Assembly (NCBI RefSeq): GCF_001279525.1
Contig: NZ_LGDY01000131.1
Location: 1 to 48,013 of the forward strand
Length of the DNA: 48,013 bases
Direction of reading: 5' to 3'
Source: Nocardia sp. NRRL S-836
GTDB lineage: Bacteria > Actinomycetota > Actinomycetes > Mycobacteriales > Pseudonocardiaceae
Both the position numbers and the translations under genes were made by a program. Of this stretch, positions 6,460 to 13,941 are shown piece after piece. Under the pieces are notes generated by a model that saw only the letters and a program-made list of their open reading frames with translations, was not told where the DNA came from and did not search any database. Numbering within the stretch: the first letter of the stretch is position 1; every line of letters begins with the position of its first letter.

Positions 6460-8799
6460 TCAGTGCTGGGCGTTGTACTCCTTCAGGTCACCGAGATAGC
6501 CGGCGTCCTGCTTCTGCGAGTGCTGGTCGGCGGCGAGCTCCTTCCAGAGCTCGTGGACCATGTGCAGCGCGCTGCCCGACGCGAACGCCTTGCCCGCGAC
6601 CGTGAAGTGACCACCCGGCGCGGCGAGCTCCTCGAAGTTCTTGATCCACTGGCTGATGCCGGCGGCCTCCTCGGGGGTCTTGCCGAACTTCGTGGTGAGC
6701 ACGTTCTCCAGGTGCTCCTTGCCGTACTTGCTGAGGTCGTCGACGTGGTTCTTGACCTCGGCCCAGGAGAACGGCGGCTTCTGGCCACCCGCGCCACCGG
6801 TGCCGGGGGCGTCCGTGCCGGGTGGCTTGGGGGCCGCGTCGTCGGGCTTGGGCGCGCCGGGGGCATCGGAGCCGGGGGGCTTCGGTGCCGCGTCGTCGGG
6901 CTTCGGGGCGCCGGGAGCGTCCGTGCCCGGCGGTTTGGGGGCCGCATCGTCGGGCTTGGGCGCGCCGGAACCGCCGGGGGCGTCCGTGCTGGGCGGCTTG
7001 GGTCCGCCGGTGTCGACGCCAGGCGGCTTTGGGGCACCCGTGTCCGCGCCGGGCGGCTTCGGGGCACCCGTGTCCGCACCGGGCGGCTTGGGCGCCGCGT
7101 CGTCCGGCTTGGGGCTCGCGCCGCCGGAGCCGCCGGGTGCGTCCGTGCCGGGTGGCTTGGGCGCGCCGGTGTCGGCGCCGGGCGGCTTGGGGGCGCCTGT
7201 GTCCGCGCCGGGCGGCTTGGGGGCGCCTGTGTCCGCGCCGGGCGGCTTCGGGGCGCCCGTGTCCGCGCCGGGCGGCTTGGGCGCCGCGTCGTCCGGCTTG
7301 GGCAGCGGCTTCGGCGTGACGTCGTCCGGCTTCGGCAGCGCGGGTGGCGGCGTGTCCGGCTTCGGCGTGCCGGAGCCAGCGCCGGGCGGCAGCGGGTTGT
7401 CCTTCGGCGGTTTGACGACCGCGGGCGGGGGTGGCTGCGGCAGGTCGCTCGGCTTGATGCCGGTCGGCGGCTTCGCGCCGCCGCCCATGCCGCCACCGGG
7501 CAGCGGCGGGGGCACCGGCACGTCCGCCGGCGGCTTGAGGACCGCGGGCGGAGGCGGTTGCGGCAGGTCCTTGACCGGCGGGAGCTCCGGCGGCTTCACA
7601 CCGGACGTGCCGGTGTTGCCGCCACCGGTCTCCGGCGGCTTGGTCGCCGGCGGTGCGTCGACGTCCGGCGGTTTCTGGACGGGTGGTGCGTCGGTGCCGG
7701 GCGGCTTGGATCCGCCGGCACCGCTGCCGCCGTTGACCTCCGGCGGTTTCTGGACGGGCGGTGCGTCGGTGCCGGGCGGCTTGGATCCGCCGGCACCGCT
7801 GCCGCCGTTGACCTCCGGCGGTTTCTGGACGGGCGGTGCGTCGGTGCCCGGAGGCTTGGAACCACCAGCGCCGCCGCCGTTGACCTCCGGCGGCTTCTGC
7901 ACGGGCGGGGCGTCGGTGCCACCGGACGGCTTCGGGCCGCCCGAGGCGCCGGACGGCGTCGGCGCGTCCGTGGTCGGGCCCTTCACCGGCGGCGGGGTCG
8001 GGACGTCGGCCGAGCCGCCGCCCTTGCCGAAGCGCGCGGCGTCGTCGGACAGCTTCACCAGCGCCTCGCCGAGGTCGTCCGCGGACTTCGCGGACGACGA
8101 CAGGACCGACTTGAGCTTGGTGACGTGGCGCATGATCCGGGCGAGCGCCTCCAGGGCGGTGGCGACCGCGGTGCCGACGAACGCGACGATCGAGGCGCCG
8201 AAGGTGATGGGTGCCAGACCGGCGGCGATCAGGGCGCCACCGATCAGGTTGCCGATCACCATGGCGATGATGTCGCGGACCAGCGAACGCACGGCGGTGA
8301 CGCACGCGCCCATGGTCGCCATGAGCTTCGCGGAGGAGTTGATCGACGAACCGATCGCCTCCATCTCCTTGGCGACCTGCGCCATCGAGGCGCGGAAGCG
8401 GTCGGCGGTCTCGCCCATCCAGCCGTCGAGCTTCTTCAGCGCGTTGAGGTGGGTGGTGGCGATGCCCTCGTACTTCTTGGCGTCCTCCTTGACCTTCTCG
8501 GTCTCCTGCCGGATGGCGATGTTGTCGCCCACCAGCAGGTCGAGCGGCTCGCGGAGGAACGCGATGTGGTCGATCAGCCAGCCGACACCGGCACCGATCA
8601 CCGCGCCCAGCGGGTTCAGCGCGGCCCCGACGACGTCGAACGCCAGACCGACGCTGTACGCGGCGGTCGCGGCCTTGTCGTTGTCGTCGACCGCCTTCTT
8701 CAGGCCCATGATCGTGTCGAGCATGCCGGCGCCGGAGAAACCGTCGTTGAACTCCGTGCCCTCGCCGAAGCCGGGGGTCCAGGTGAGGCCCTGCACCAT
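6460..8799 (-). CDS. Large ESX substrate: helical WxG domain, Pro-rich repeat stalk, C-terminal domain
   Basis: 779 aa from ATG 8799. GGAGG lies 6 nt before this ATG and only 3 nt before the alternative GTG 8802; both overlap the preceding stop codon. Residues about 1-280 are a paralogue of the 292-aa cluster A protein: Gly-rich hydrophobic segment, WxG hairpin (DGWMGETADRFRASM), then a second hydrophobic segment (MVIGNLIGGALIAAGLAPI). Residues about 280-660 are Pro/Gly/Asp low complexity built from 25-residue and 10-residue repeats (KPPGTDAPPVQ, KPPGADTGAP). Residues about 665-779 regain normal composition with predicted helices and Trp/His-containing segments. This head-stalk-tail plan is typical of ESX-exported effectors, but the tail domain is unrecognised. 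Last gene of cluster B, ending in a strong hairpin. Confidence 0.78.
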   Translation of the reverse strand: MVQGLTWTPGFGEGTEFNDGFSGAGMLDTIMGLKKAVDDNDKAATAAYSVGLAFDVVGAALNPLGAVIGAGVGWLIDHIAFLREPLDLLVGDNIAIRQETEKVKEDAKKYEGIATTHLNALKKLDGWMGETADRFRASMAQVAKEMEAIGSSINSSAKLMATMGACVTAVRSLVRDIIAMVIGNLIGGALIAAGLAPITFGASIVAFVGTAVATALEALARIMRHVTKLKSVLSSSAKSADDLGEALVKLSDDAARFGKGGGSADVPTPPPVKGPTTDAPTPSGASGGPKPSGGTDAPPVQKPPEVNGGGAGGSKPPGTDAPPVQKPPEVNGGSGAGGSKPPGTDAPPVQKPPEVNGGSGAGGSKPPGTDAPPVQKPPDVDAPPATKPPETGGGNTGTSGVKPPELPPVKDLPQPPPPAVLKPPADVPVPPPLPGGGMGGGAKPPTGIKPSDLPQPPPPAVVKPPKDNPLPPGAGSGTPKPDTPPPALPKPDDVTPKPLPKPDDAAPKPPGADTGAPKPPGADTGAPKPPGADTGAPKPPGADTGAPKPPGTDAPGGSGGASPKPDDAAPKPPGADTGAPKPPGADTGAPKPPGVDTGGPKPPSTDAPGGSGAPKPDDAAPKPPGTDAPGAPKPDDAAPKPPGSDAPGAPKPDDAAPKPPGTDAPGTGGAGGQKPPFSWAEVKNHVDDLSKYGKEHLENVLTTKFGKTPEEAAGISQWIKNFEELAAPGGHFTVAGKAFASGSALHMVHELWKELAADQHSQKQDAGYLGDLKEYNAQH
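7151..7290. repeat. 30-bp tandem repeat, coding
   Basis: GGYGGCTTSG recurs at 7151, 7181, 7211, 7241 and 7271, exactly 30 bp apart. Further diverged units lie at 7051-7081 and 6800-7000. On the minus strand each unit encodes the decapeptide PKPPGADTGA. Confidence 0.8.
7664..7910. repeat. 75-bp tandem repeat, coding
   Basis: The element tccggcggtttctggac recurs at 7664, 7739 and 7814 (75-bp steps), with a diverged 72-bp-spaced copy at 7886. Each unit encodes about 25 residues (KPPGTDAPPVQKPPEVN plus a Gly/Ser linker). The 75-bp period equals that of the unrelated-sequence repeat at 736-1185. Confidence 0.8.
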
Positions 8800-9104
8800 C
8801 ACGCGCCTCCGCTGAACGTCTGGGTGTTGCCCTGGTCGGTGCCGGTGTAGGTGTCCGCGGTCAGGCGCGTGTTCTTCGCGGCCTCACGCAACCCCGACTC
8901 GTACTTGGCGATGCACTCCTCGGCCTTCTTCACCTCGACGCGCGCGGCGGCGGCGAAGATCTGGCCGACGATGCCGAACACCAGCGGGTCGAAGTGGACG
9001 CCGCCGAGGACGTTCTTCGACGTCTCCAGCTCGCTGACGAGCGTGTCGAGGTTGTTCGCGAACGTCTTGAGGTCGTCCGGTGATACGGCGAACGCGCCCG
9101 TCAT
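8799..9104 (-). CDS. EspC-like small ESX substrate
   Basis: 101 aa. ATG 9104 is preferred over an upstream in-frame start because of a GAGGGGG ribosome-binding site and because the sequence then begins MTGAFAVSPDDLKTFANNLD, the usual EspC/DUF2580-type opening. The protein is one helical hairpin of about 90 residues with YTGTD at residues 86-90, matching the YxxxD general type VII secretion signal. It lies between ybaB and the 779-aa gene, with which its stop codon overlaps, suggesting co-translation and possibly co-secretion. The cluster A counterpart of this domain is fused to a Gly/Pro tail (1-1766). Confidence 0.78.
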   Translation of the reverse strand: MTGAFAVSPDDLKTFANNLDTLVSELETSKNVLGGVHFDPLVFGIVGQIFAAAARVEVKKAEECIAKYESGLREAAKNTRLTADTYTGTDQGNTQTFSGGA

Positions 9105-9129
9105 CGGAGGCCCCCTCGAACGGAAGTGG

Positions 9130-9696
9130 TCACCACGGCTGGCCGTCCTCGTCATCGTCGTCGTCGTGTGCGGGCCGCGGCCGGCGCGCGGGAGGCGCCT
9201 GCGGTGCGGGCGGACCCGCCTGGGGCCACGCGGGCGGTGCCTGCTGCGGGGGAGCGGGCTCCTCCTCGGCGTACTCGTCGTACCGGTCGTGGTCGTAGTC
9301 CTCCACCTCGTCCTCCACGGGCGGGGGGAGGTAGGACAGCACGAGGTCCATCGACTCGGTGCCCACGCCGATCGGGGCGAACGCCTCGACCATCCTCTCG
9401 GAGGCGGCGCGCTGGCCCTTCGCGACCGCCTCCATGATCGAGGCCTGCAGCCGCTGCGGGCTCATGCCGGCCGCGTGGTCGGTGAGCTGCAGGTTCTGCA
9501 GCGCACCGGTCGGCGCGATCGTCACCTGCACCGCGTGGTCCTTGGACAGCACGGTCGCCGACGAGTTCGTCAGGTCGTCGCGCAGCTGCGCCGACTTCGC
9601 GGACAGGTCGGCGATCTTCGCCTCCATGTCCTGCACCCAGCGGTCCGGGTCCACCCCGGCCAGCCGGCGTCCGTCTAAGGGAGCCAACGGATCCAC
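9130..9696 (-). CDS. YbaB/EbfC family protein with acidic C-terminal tail (cluster B)
   Basis: 188 aa from GTG 9696 with GAGAGG 7 nt upstream. Residues about 18-120 carry the YbaB/EbfC pattern: helix WVQDMEAKIADLSAKSAQL, sheet region ending G-A-L-Q-N-L-Q-L, then a long helix. The remaining residues form an Asp/Glu/Pro tail ending DDEDGQPW, the same acidic-run-plus-QPW ending as the cluster A copy. Lies 10 bp after espG. Its function in the ESX locus is unknown. Confidence 0.8.
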   Translation of the reverse strand: MDPLAPLDGRRLAGVDPDRWVQDMEAKIADLSAKSAQLRDDLTNSSATVLSKDHAVQVTIAPTGALQNLQLTDHAAGMSPQRLQASIMEAVAKGQRAASERMVEAFAPIGVGTESMDLVLSYLPPPVEDEVEDYDHDRYDEYAEEEPAPPQQAPPAWPQAGPPAPQAPPARRPRPAHDDDDDEDGQPW

Positions 9697-9706
9697 GGAA
9701 TTCCTC

Positions 9707-10468
9707 TCATGCCAGCACCGCGTCGATGCGCGTCGCGATGCGGTCGTTGTCGGTCGGCGAGAGGCTCAGCCACCCGTCGGAGTTCACCACCAGGTAACGG
9801 CCCTGGTGGGTGTCGAACCAGTTGATGACGACGCTGGAGCGTTCGCGGCGGTGCGTCACACCGAACTGACCGCCCGCGACGCGGTTGGACGCCAGCTCCT
9901 CCAGCTGGCGGGCGTCCTGAGAGGACAGACCGGCGCGTTGCAACGCCTGCTGGTCGTCCATGTCCTCGTCGGCGGCGCCCCACGGGTCCTCGGAGTCCTC
10001 GTCGTCCTCCGCCTCCTGCAGGGCGACGGCCTCCTGCAGCGTCGCCGCCCTGATGGACAGCGAGTTGCCGGGGCCGGGGCCGCCGTCGGGCAGCATCCGC
10101 ACGATCTCGCGCGCCAGCCCGGTCGGCCTGATCTCCACCAGGCCGACCTGCTCGTCGTCGATGATCGCCAGCACGCCCTGCTCACCGTCGGCCGCCGCGA
10201 GCGCCCGCAGCGGCCGGTCGAGGCCGGCCACCGCGTCCACGGACACCTCGTGGTCGCTCAGCAGCCGCAGGAGGTCCTCCAGCCGCCGGTCGCCCGCGAG
10301 ACCCCTGTCCCGCAGCGCGGCGAGCGTCCTGTCCTGCAACGCCTTGCGTTCGGACTCGGTGTCACCCGCGCTGGGCACGTCCAGGGGGTACGGCATCCGG
10401 CCGAGGCGCAGCGACTGCCACAGCACCTCGAACTCACGGGCGGACAACAGGTACTCAGGCGAGATCAC
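9707..10468 (-). CDS. EspG-family ESX secretion chaperone (cluster B)
   Basis: 253 aa, closely related to the cluster A EspG (3288-4043): shared LRLGRMPYPLDVPS, HEVSVDA, NRVAGGQFGVT, VVINWFDTH.GRYL and LSPTDN segments. Divergence is concentrated in the acidic linker around residues 160-180 and in the middle sheet, where client-specific contacts may lie. Start ATG 10468 overlaps the PPE-like stop by 4 bp, as in cluster A. Confidence 0.88.
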   Translation of the reverse strand: MISPEYLLSAREFEVLWQSLRLGRMPYPLDVPSAGDTESERKALQDRTLAALRDRGLAGDRRLEDLLRLLSDHEVSVDAVAGLDRPLRALAAADGEQGVLAIIDDEQVGLVEIRPTGLAREIVRMLPDGGPGPGNSLSIRAATLQEAVALQEAEDDEDSEDPWGAADEDMDDQQALQRAGLSSQDARQLEELASNRVAGGQFGVTHRRERSSVVINWFDTHQGRYLVVNSDGWLSLSPTDNDRIATRIDAVLA

Positions 10469-11964
10469 GACGGCTCGAGCCCCTTCTTCTTCGTCTTGGC
10501 AGCACCGATGACCGACGGCGGCAGGTCCGCGCCGGGCATGTCGAACAGGTCACCGCCCATGATGTAGCCGGCGGACCTGTGTTCCTTGTCGTCCTCACCC
10601 TTGCCGCCCTGCGGACCACCCATCGGGGCGCCGCCCGTGCCGGCTCCGGCCGCCGTCGCGCCACCGGGCGCGGCCATCGGCACGCCGGGACGGCCACCGG
10701 GCTGGTTCTGCACACCCGCCGCGCCTCCGGCCTGCACCGCACCCGCACCACCGGCACCACCGAGGCCGCCGCCGAACGCACCGGCACCCGCGCCGCCGCC
10801 ACCGAGGTTCGGCACCGCACCGCCCTTGAACGCCGACGAGCCGCCACCGGGGCCGCCGGGTCCACCGGGGCCCGTTCCGATCGGCGGGGTCGTGCCCCTC
10901 GGCAGGGTGGTGTCCTTCGGCAGCTGGTTGCCGGGGCTGGTGAGGCTGTTCGGCACCGGCGTGCGCGGCGTCGGGCCGGGACCCGTGCCCAGGTACGGCG
11001 TGCCGGTCGGGAAAGGGGAGCGGTGGTCGGTGCCACCGGTGTAGGTGTTGCCGCCCTGGGGGAGCTGCGGCGTGTACGTGGGCGGCGGCTGCGGGGTGTA
11101 CGCCGCACCGGACGTGGTCGTGCTGCCCGAGCTGTACGACGGGTACGACTGCGGAGTCGGCATGGTGACGCCGCCACCCGCACCGGTCTGCGGCGCGTAG
11201 CTCGCGGCGGCGGGCTGGTAGCCGCTGCCGCCCTGCGGAGCCGCACCGGACGCACCGGTCGGGGTGGGCGCGGTGGCAACCGTGGCGGCGCTCTGCGCGT
11301 GCGTGGCCGTCAACGCGTCGGCACTGCCGAACGTGGGCGCTCCGGCCGCGAGCCTGGCGGCGAGCACCGGCTCCTCGACCTCGCCGGTGTTCGGGTTGAA
11401 CGGCGGCGTGAACGCGGGCGTCGACGTGTCGATCTGCCGGGAGCTGTTCTCCATCGTCGTCATGACGGTGACGGCCTGGTCGTGCGCGGCACGCGCCTGG
11501 GCGTTGGCGACAGCGATGTCAGCGGTCGCCAGAGCGAACGCCGCGGTGCCCGGCTGCGACAGCGCGGCGGCGGCCCCGTCCCAGTCGAACTGGACCGGCG
11601 CGGGCATCTGGGCGCGCGCGTTCTCCATGACCCGGCCCTGCTCGGTGACCTTGTCGCCGACCTGGACGGCCGTGCGCGCGGTCTCGTCGACCCAGTCGGA
11701 GAGCTTCTTCATCGCGGCACGGGCGCCTTCGGCGGCGTCACCGGTCCACCCGGTCTCCGAGTTGGTGATGACCCGGGTGATGGCGCGGGCGGCCTCGGTG
11801 AGCTCGGAGCCGTAGCGTCCCCACTCGGAACCGATCTGACCGGCCTGGCCGGGGTCGTTGTCGTGGTGCACCGCGGTGTAGAGCTCCTGGTGCGACCGGG
11901 AGGCCCAGTTCTGCGGGCCGGTGAGAACGGGCTCGTTCTCGGTCGGGACGGTCTCGGGGGGCAT
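10465..11964 (-). CDS. PPE-like WxG domain protein with repetitive tail (cluster B)
   Basis: 499 aa. The N-terminal 190 residues are strongly conserved with the cluster A PPE-like protein, including the WxG turn (TGWTGDAAEGARAAMKKLSDW) and ENSSRQIDT. The middle (about 220-440) is different low-complexity sequence rich in Pro/Tyr/Thr and Gly/Ala. The final 45 residues again carry HRSA.YIMGGDLF and LPPSVIGAAK. Conserved ends with a fast-evolving centre imply that the head (chaperone/secretion) and tail tip are under selection. Start ATG 11964 is 29 bp from the lead gene. Confidence 0.82.
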   Translation of the reverse strand: MPPETVPTENEPVLTGPQNWASRSHQELYTAVHHDNDPGQAGQIGSEWGRYGSELTEAARAITRVITNSETGWTGDAAEGARAAMKKLSDWVDETARTAVQVGDKVTEQGRVMENARAQMPAPVQFDWDGAAAALSQPGTAAFALATADIAVANAQARAAHDQAVTVMTTMENSSRQIDTSTPAFTPPFNPNTGEVEEPVLAARLAAGAPTFGSADALTATHAQSAATVATAPTPTGASGAAPQGGSGYQPAAASYAPQTGAGGGVTMPTPQSYPSYSSGSTTTSGAAYTPQPPPTYTPQLPQGGNTYTGGTDHRSPFPTGTPYLGTGPGPTPRTPVPNSLTSPGNQLPKDTTLPRGTTPPIGTGPGGPGGPGGGSSAFKGGAVPNLGGGGAGAGAFGGGLGGAGGAGAVQAGGAAGVQNQPGGRPGVPMAAPGGATAAGAGTGGAPMGGPQGGKGEDDKEHRSAGYIMGGDLFDMPGADLPPSVIGAAKTKKKGLEPS

Positions 11965-11993
11965 GACCGGCTCGTTCTCGCTTTCGGAGTGGA

Positions 11994-12383
11994 TCAGCTG
12001 GTGGTGAGTTTCCTGAGTTCGTCCTGGGTCTCCTCGTCGAGGCTGGTGAAGTTCTCGATCGCCTCGACGACGGACGCCCTGGTCTGTTCCAGCACCGTGC
12101 GGTACGCGGTCATCACGCCGACGAACGAGTGCTGCTCGCCGGCGGCCCGGTCGGTGAACTTGTCGCGCATGGCGTCACCCACGGGGTTCGCACCCAGCGG
12201 CGCGGGCCGCGCGATGCTGTGGCCCGACTGCTCCAGCCAGCTGTCGACCTGGTCGATCTGGTGCTGCAGCTGCCTGCGCAGCTCCTCGCCCGCGGTCGGG
12301 TCGAGCCGCACCTGACCGGAGCCCACCGAGTCGCGGAGCGGAACGTCGCCCCTGACCTCCGCTTCGTCACCGACGATGTACAT
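11994..12383 (-). CDS. Small helical lead protein of ESX cluster B
   Basis: 129 aa from ATG 12383. Paralogue of 5701-6078 (shared MYIVGD start, DPTAGEELR.QLQ.QIDQVDSWLE, LGANPVGDAMRDKF and FVGVMTAYRTVLEQT). No Shine-Dalgarno sequence; AATACT lies 6 nt upstream of the ATG, supporting a leaderless transcript. Likely partner or co-substrate of the PPE-like protein downstream; the family was not recognised. Confidence 0.76.
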   Translation of the reverse strand: MYIVGDEAEVRGDVPLRDSVGSGQVRLDPTAGEELRRQLQHQIDQVDSWLEQSGHSIARPAPLGANPVGDAMRDKFTDRAAGEQHSFVGVMTAYRTVLEQTRASVVEAIENFTSLDEETQDELRKLTTS

Positions 12384-12534
12384 GCGGGCAGTATTGAGGA
12401 GAAGCCGGACAGCGAGTGACGATTCAGCTGGACAACACCCAGTTGAGATGCTCGTTCACAATTCGGGCCGCGGTGCCCGAACGGACCACCCAGGTCGAAC
12501 ACCTGATCACCTGCGTGATCGTTTGCCCTGGTTG

Positions 12535-12548
12535 TGGGAGCGCTCTCG
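12535..12548. promoter_or_regulatory. LacI/CebR-like operator candidate, cluster B
   Basis: TGGGAGCGCTCTCG matches 12 of 14 positions of the CebR-type box TGGGAGCGCTCCCA, 152 nt upstream of the lead ATG as in cluster A. Confidence 0.4.
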
Positions 12549-12615
12549 GCCGCCTGCCCGAACGGGCTTCGACAACGTTTTCACACCGGCGAAACAAAAC
12601 CTGTTCGATGTAGAA

Positions 12616-12631
12616 TGTGTTCCAAATCACA
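12616..12631. promoter_or_regulatory. CRP-like binding site, cluster B
   Basis: TGTGTTCCAAATCACA matches the CRP consensus at 9 of 10 defined positions, 233 nt from the lead ATG, the same offset as in cluster A. Conservation of this box while surrounding bases diverged supports function. Confidence 0.5.
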
Positions 12632-12807
12632 CTCGATGAACCTCGGCTCACGCACGGCGTCCGCGACCCGCTGCACCGATCATGGGATCAACGGACGGTG
12701 TCCATTTCGCGGGCCACTGTCCAGTGTGGATGTCCATGTCAGGTGCCGACGAGGGCTTTCCCGTTCTGTGGGACCGGCTCTTGCGGGCCCTCGATACCGT
12801 CGTCCGC

Positions 12808-13941
12808 ATGATCTCCCGACGCGGTGTGCTGCTGGCGGCAGGACTTTCCGTGCTGCCTTCCCGGGCGTGGGCTGCTACTCCTGCGATCGTGAAACCACTG
12901 CCCGCGTCGGACTTCGTCGTGCACGGCACGAACGCCGAGACGCGCTGGGAGGCGTTGCGCGGCACCGGATCGCTGACGCCGGTGTCGAAGTTCTTCGTGC
13001 GCAACCACACCTCGACACCGTCGGTGGACGCCACCGCGTGGCGGCTGCGGGTGTCCGGGTCCGGCGTCACGCGGCCGTTGTCGTTGTCGCTGTGGGACCT
13101 GAAGGCCCTGCCGTCGGTGTCACTGGAAGCGGTCATCGAATGTGCCGGCAACGGGCGGAGCTTCTTCACCACCCAGCAGGGCCAGGCGGTGTCCGGGACG
13201 CCGTGGAAGCTCGGGGCGGTCGGCAACGCCGTGTGGCGCGGGGTGCCGTTGCGACTGCTGCTGCGCCTGGCCGGCCTGCGCCGCTCGGCGGTGGACGTGC
13301 TGCCGGTGGGGCTGGACGACGAGTACGTGACCGGCGGGGTGAACCTCGGGCGGGTGCGGCGGCCGCTGCCGGTGGCGAAGGCGCTGGACGACGTGCTGGT
13401 CGCCTACGAGATGAACGGCGCCCCGCTGCCGCCCGACCACGGGTTCCCGGCGCGGCTGGTGGTGCCGGGGTGGGTCGGGATCGCGAGCATCAAGTGGCTC
13501 GGGTCGCTGGAGGTGTCGACGACCGAGCTTGACTCGCCGTGGGACACGCAGTACTACCGGCTGGTCGGGCCCTCGTACCCGGCCGAGGGGACGCTCGTCA
13601 CGACTCAGGTCACGAAGAGCGCGTTCGAGCTGCCCTGGGACGCGGTGCTGCCCGCGGGGCGGCACCTGCTGACCGGTCGGTCCTGGGGGCCTGGCGGGGT
13701 GCGGCGGGTGTCCGTGTCGACCGACGGGCGGACGTGGCGGCGGGCGACCGTGGTGTCACGCGGCGGGTGGACGCGGTGGCAGGCGCCGTGGGTGGCGGTT
13801 CCGGGAGCGCACGTGCTGCGGGTGCGAGCCGATGACCAGCCGGACGAGACGCCGTACAACACGCAGGGCTACCTGTTCGGGGCGGTCGTGCGGCACCCGG
13901 TGACGGTGGCGCAGGTCGGCGTTCGGTCCGCCGAGGTGTGA
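12808..13941 (+). CDS. Sulfite-oxidase-like molybdopterin oxidoreductase, exported
   Basis: 377 aa from ATG 12808. This start places a signal peptide at the N-terminus: twin-arginine SRRGVLL (residues 3-9), a short hydrophobic stretch, and AWA as a probable cleavage site (about residue 22). Residues about 40-270 match the oxidoreductase molybdopterin domain with the cofactor-ligating Cys112 in IECAGNGRS. Residues about 280-377 match the Mo-cofactor dimerisation domain (W-x-rich, ending QGYLFGAVV). No heme or membrane domain is seen, so the electron acceptor is separate. The physiological substrate cannot be set from sequence; sulfite or an S- or N-oxide is possible. It overlaps the next gene by 4 bp (GTGA). 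Confidence 0.85.
   Translation: MISRRGVLLAAGLSVLPSRAWAATPAIVKPLPASDFVVHGTNAETRWEALRGTGSLTPVSKFFVRNHTSTPSVDATAWRLRVSGSGVTRPLSLSLWDLKALPSVSLEAVIECAGNGRSFFTTQQGQAVSGTPWKLGAVGNAVWRGVPLRLLLRLAGLRRSAVDVLPVGLDDEYVTGGVNLGRVRRPLPVAKALDDVLVAYEMNGAPLPPDHGFPARLVVPGWVGIASIKWLGSLEVSTTELDSPWDTQYYRLVGPSYPAEGTLVTTQVTKSAFELPWDAVLPAGRHLLTGRSWGPGGVRRVSVSTDGRTWRRATVVSRGGWTRWQAPWVAVPGAHVLRVRADDQPDETPYNTQGYLFGAVVRHPVTVAQVGVRSAEV

Larger units (their letters stand above)
12384..12631 (-). promoter_or_regulatory. Conserved upstream regulatory module, cluster B
   Basis: Counterpart of 6079-6326 with blocks at identical offsets from the ATG: AATACT (12390-12395), CAGTTGAGA..CGTTCACAAT (from 12440), GATCGTTTGCCC (from 12517), TGGGAGCGCTCTC (12535), GCCCGAACGGGC dyad (12556-12567) and CRP-like site (12616-12631). 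The remainder of the gap, 12632-12807, belongs to the next gene's upstream region; it holds a CACTG-TC-CAGTG palindrome at 12715-12726 of unknown role. Confidence 0.65.

Noticed and set aside
6229..8850. Plus-strand 873-aa and 724-aa open frames opposite the stalked ESX substrate
   Set aside because: Arg/Gly- or Pro/Gly-rich shadows; their N-termini start inside the conserved regulatory module and no domain is seen.
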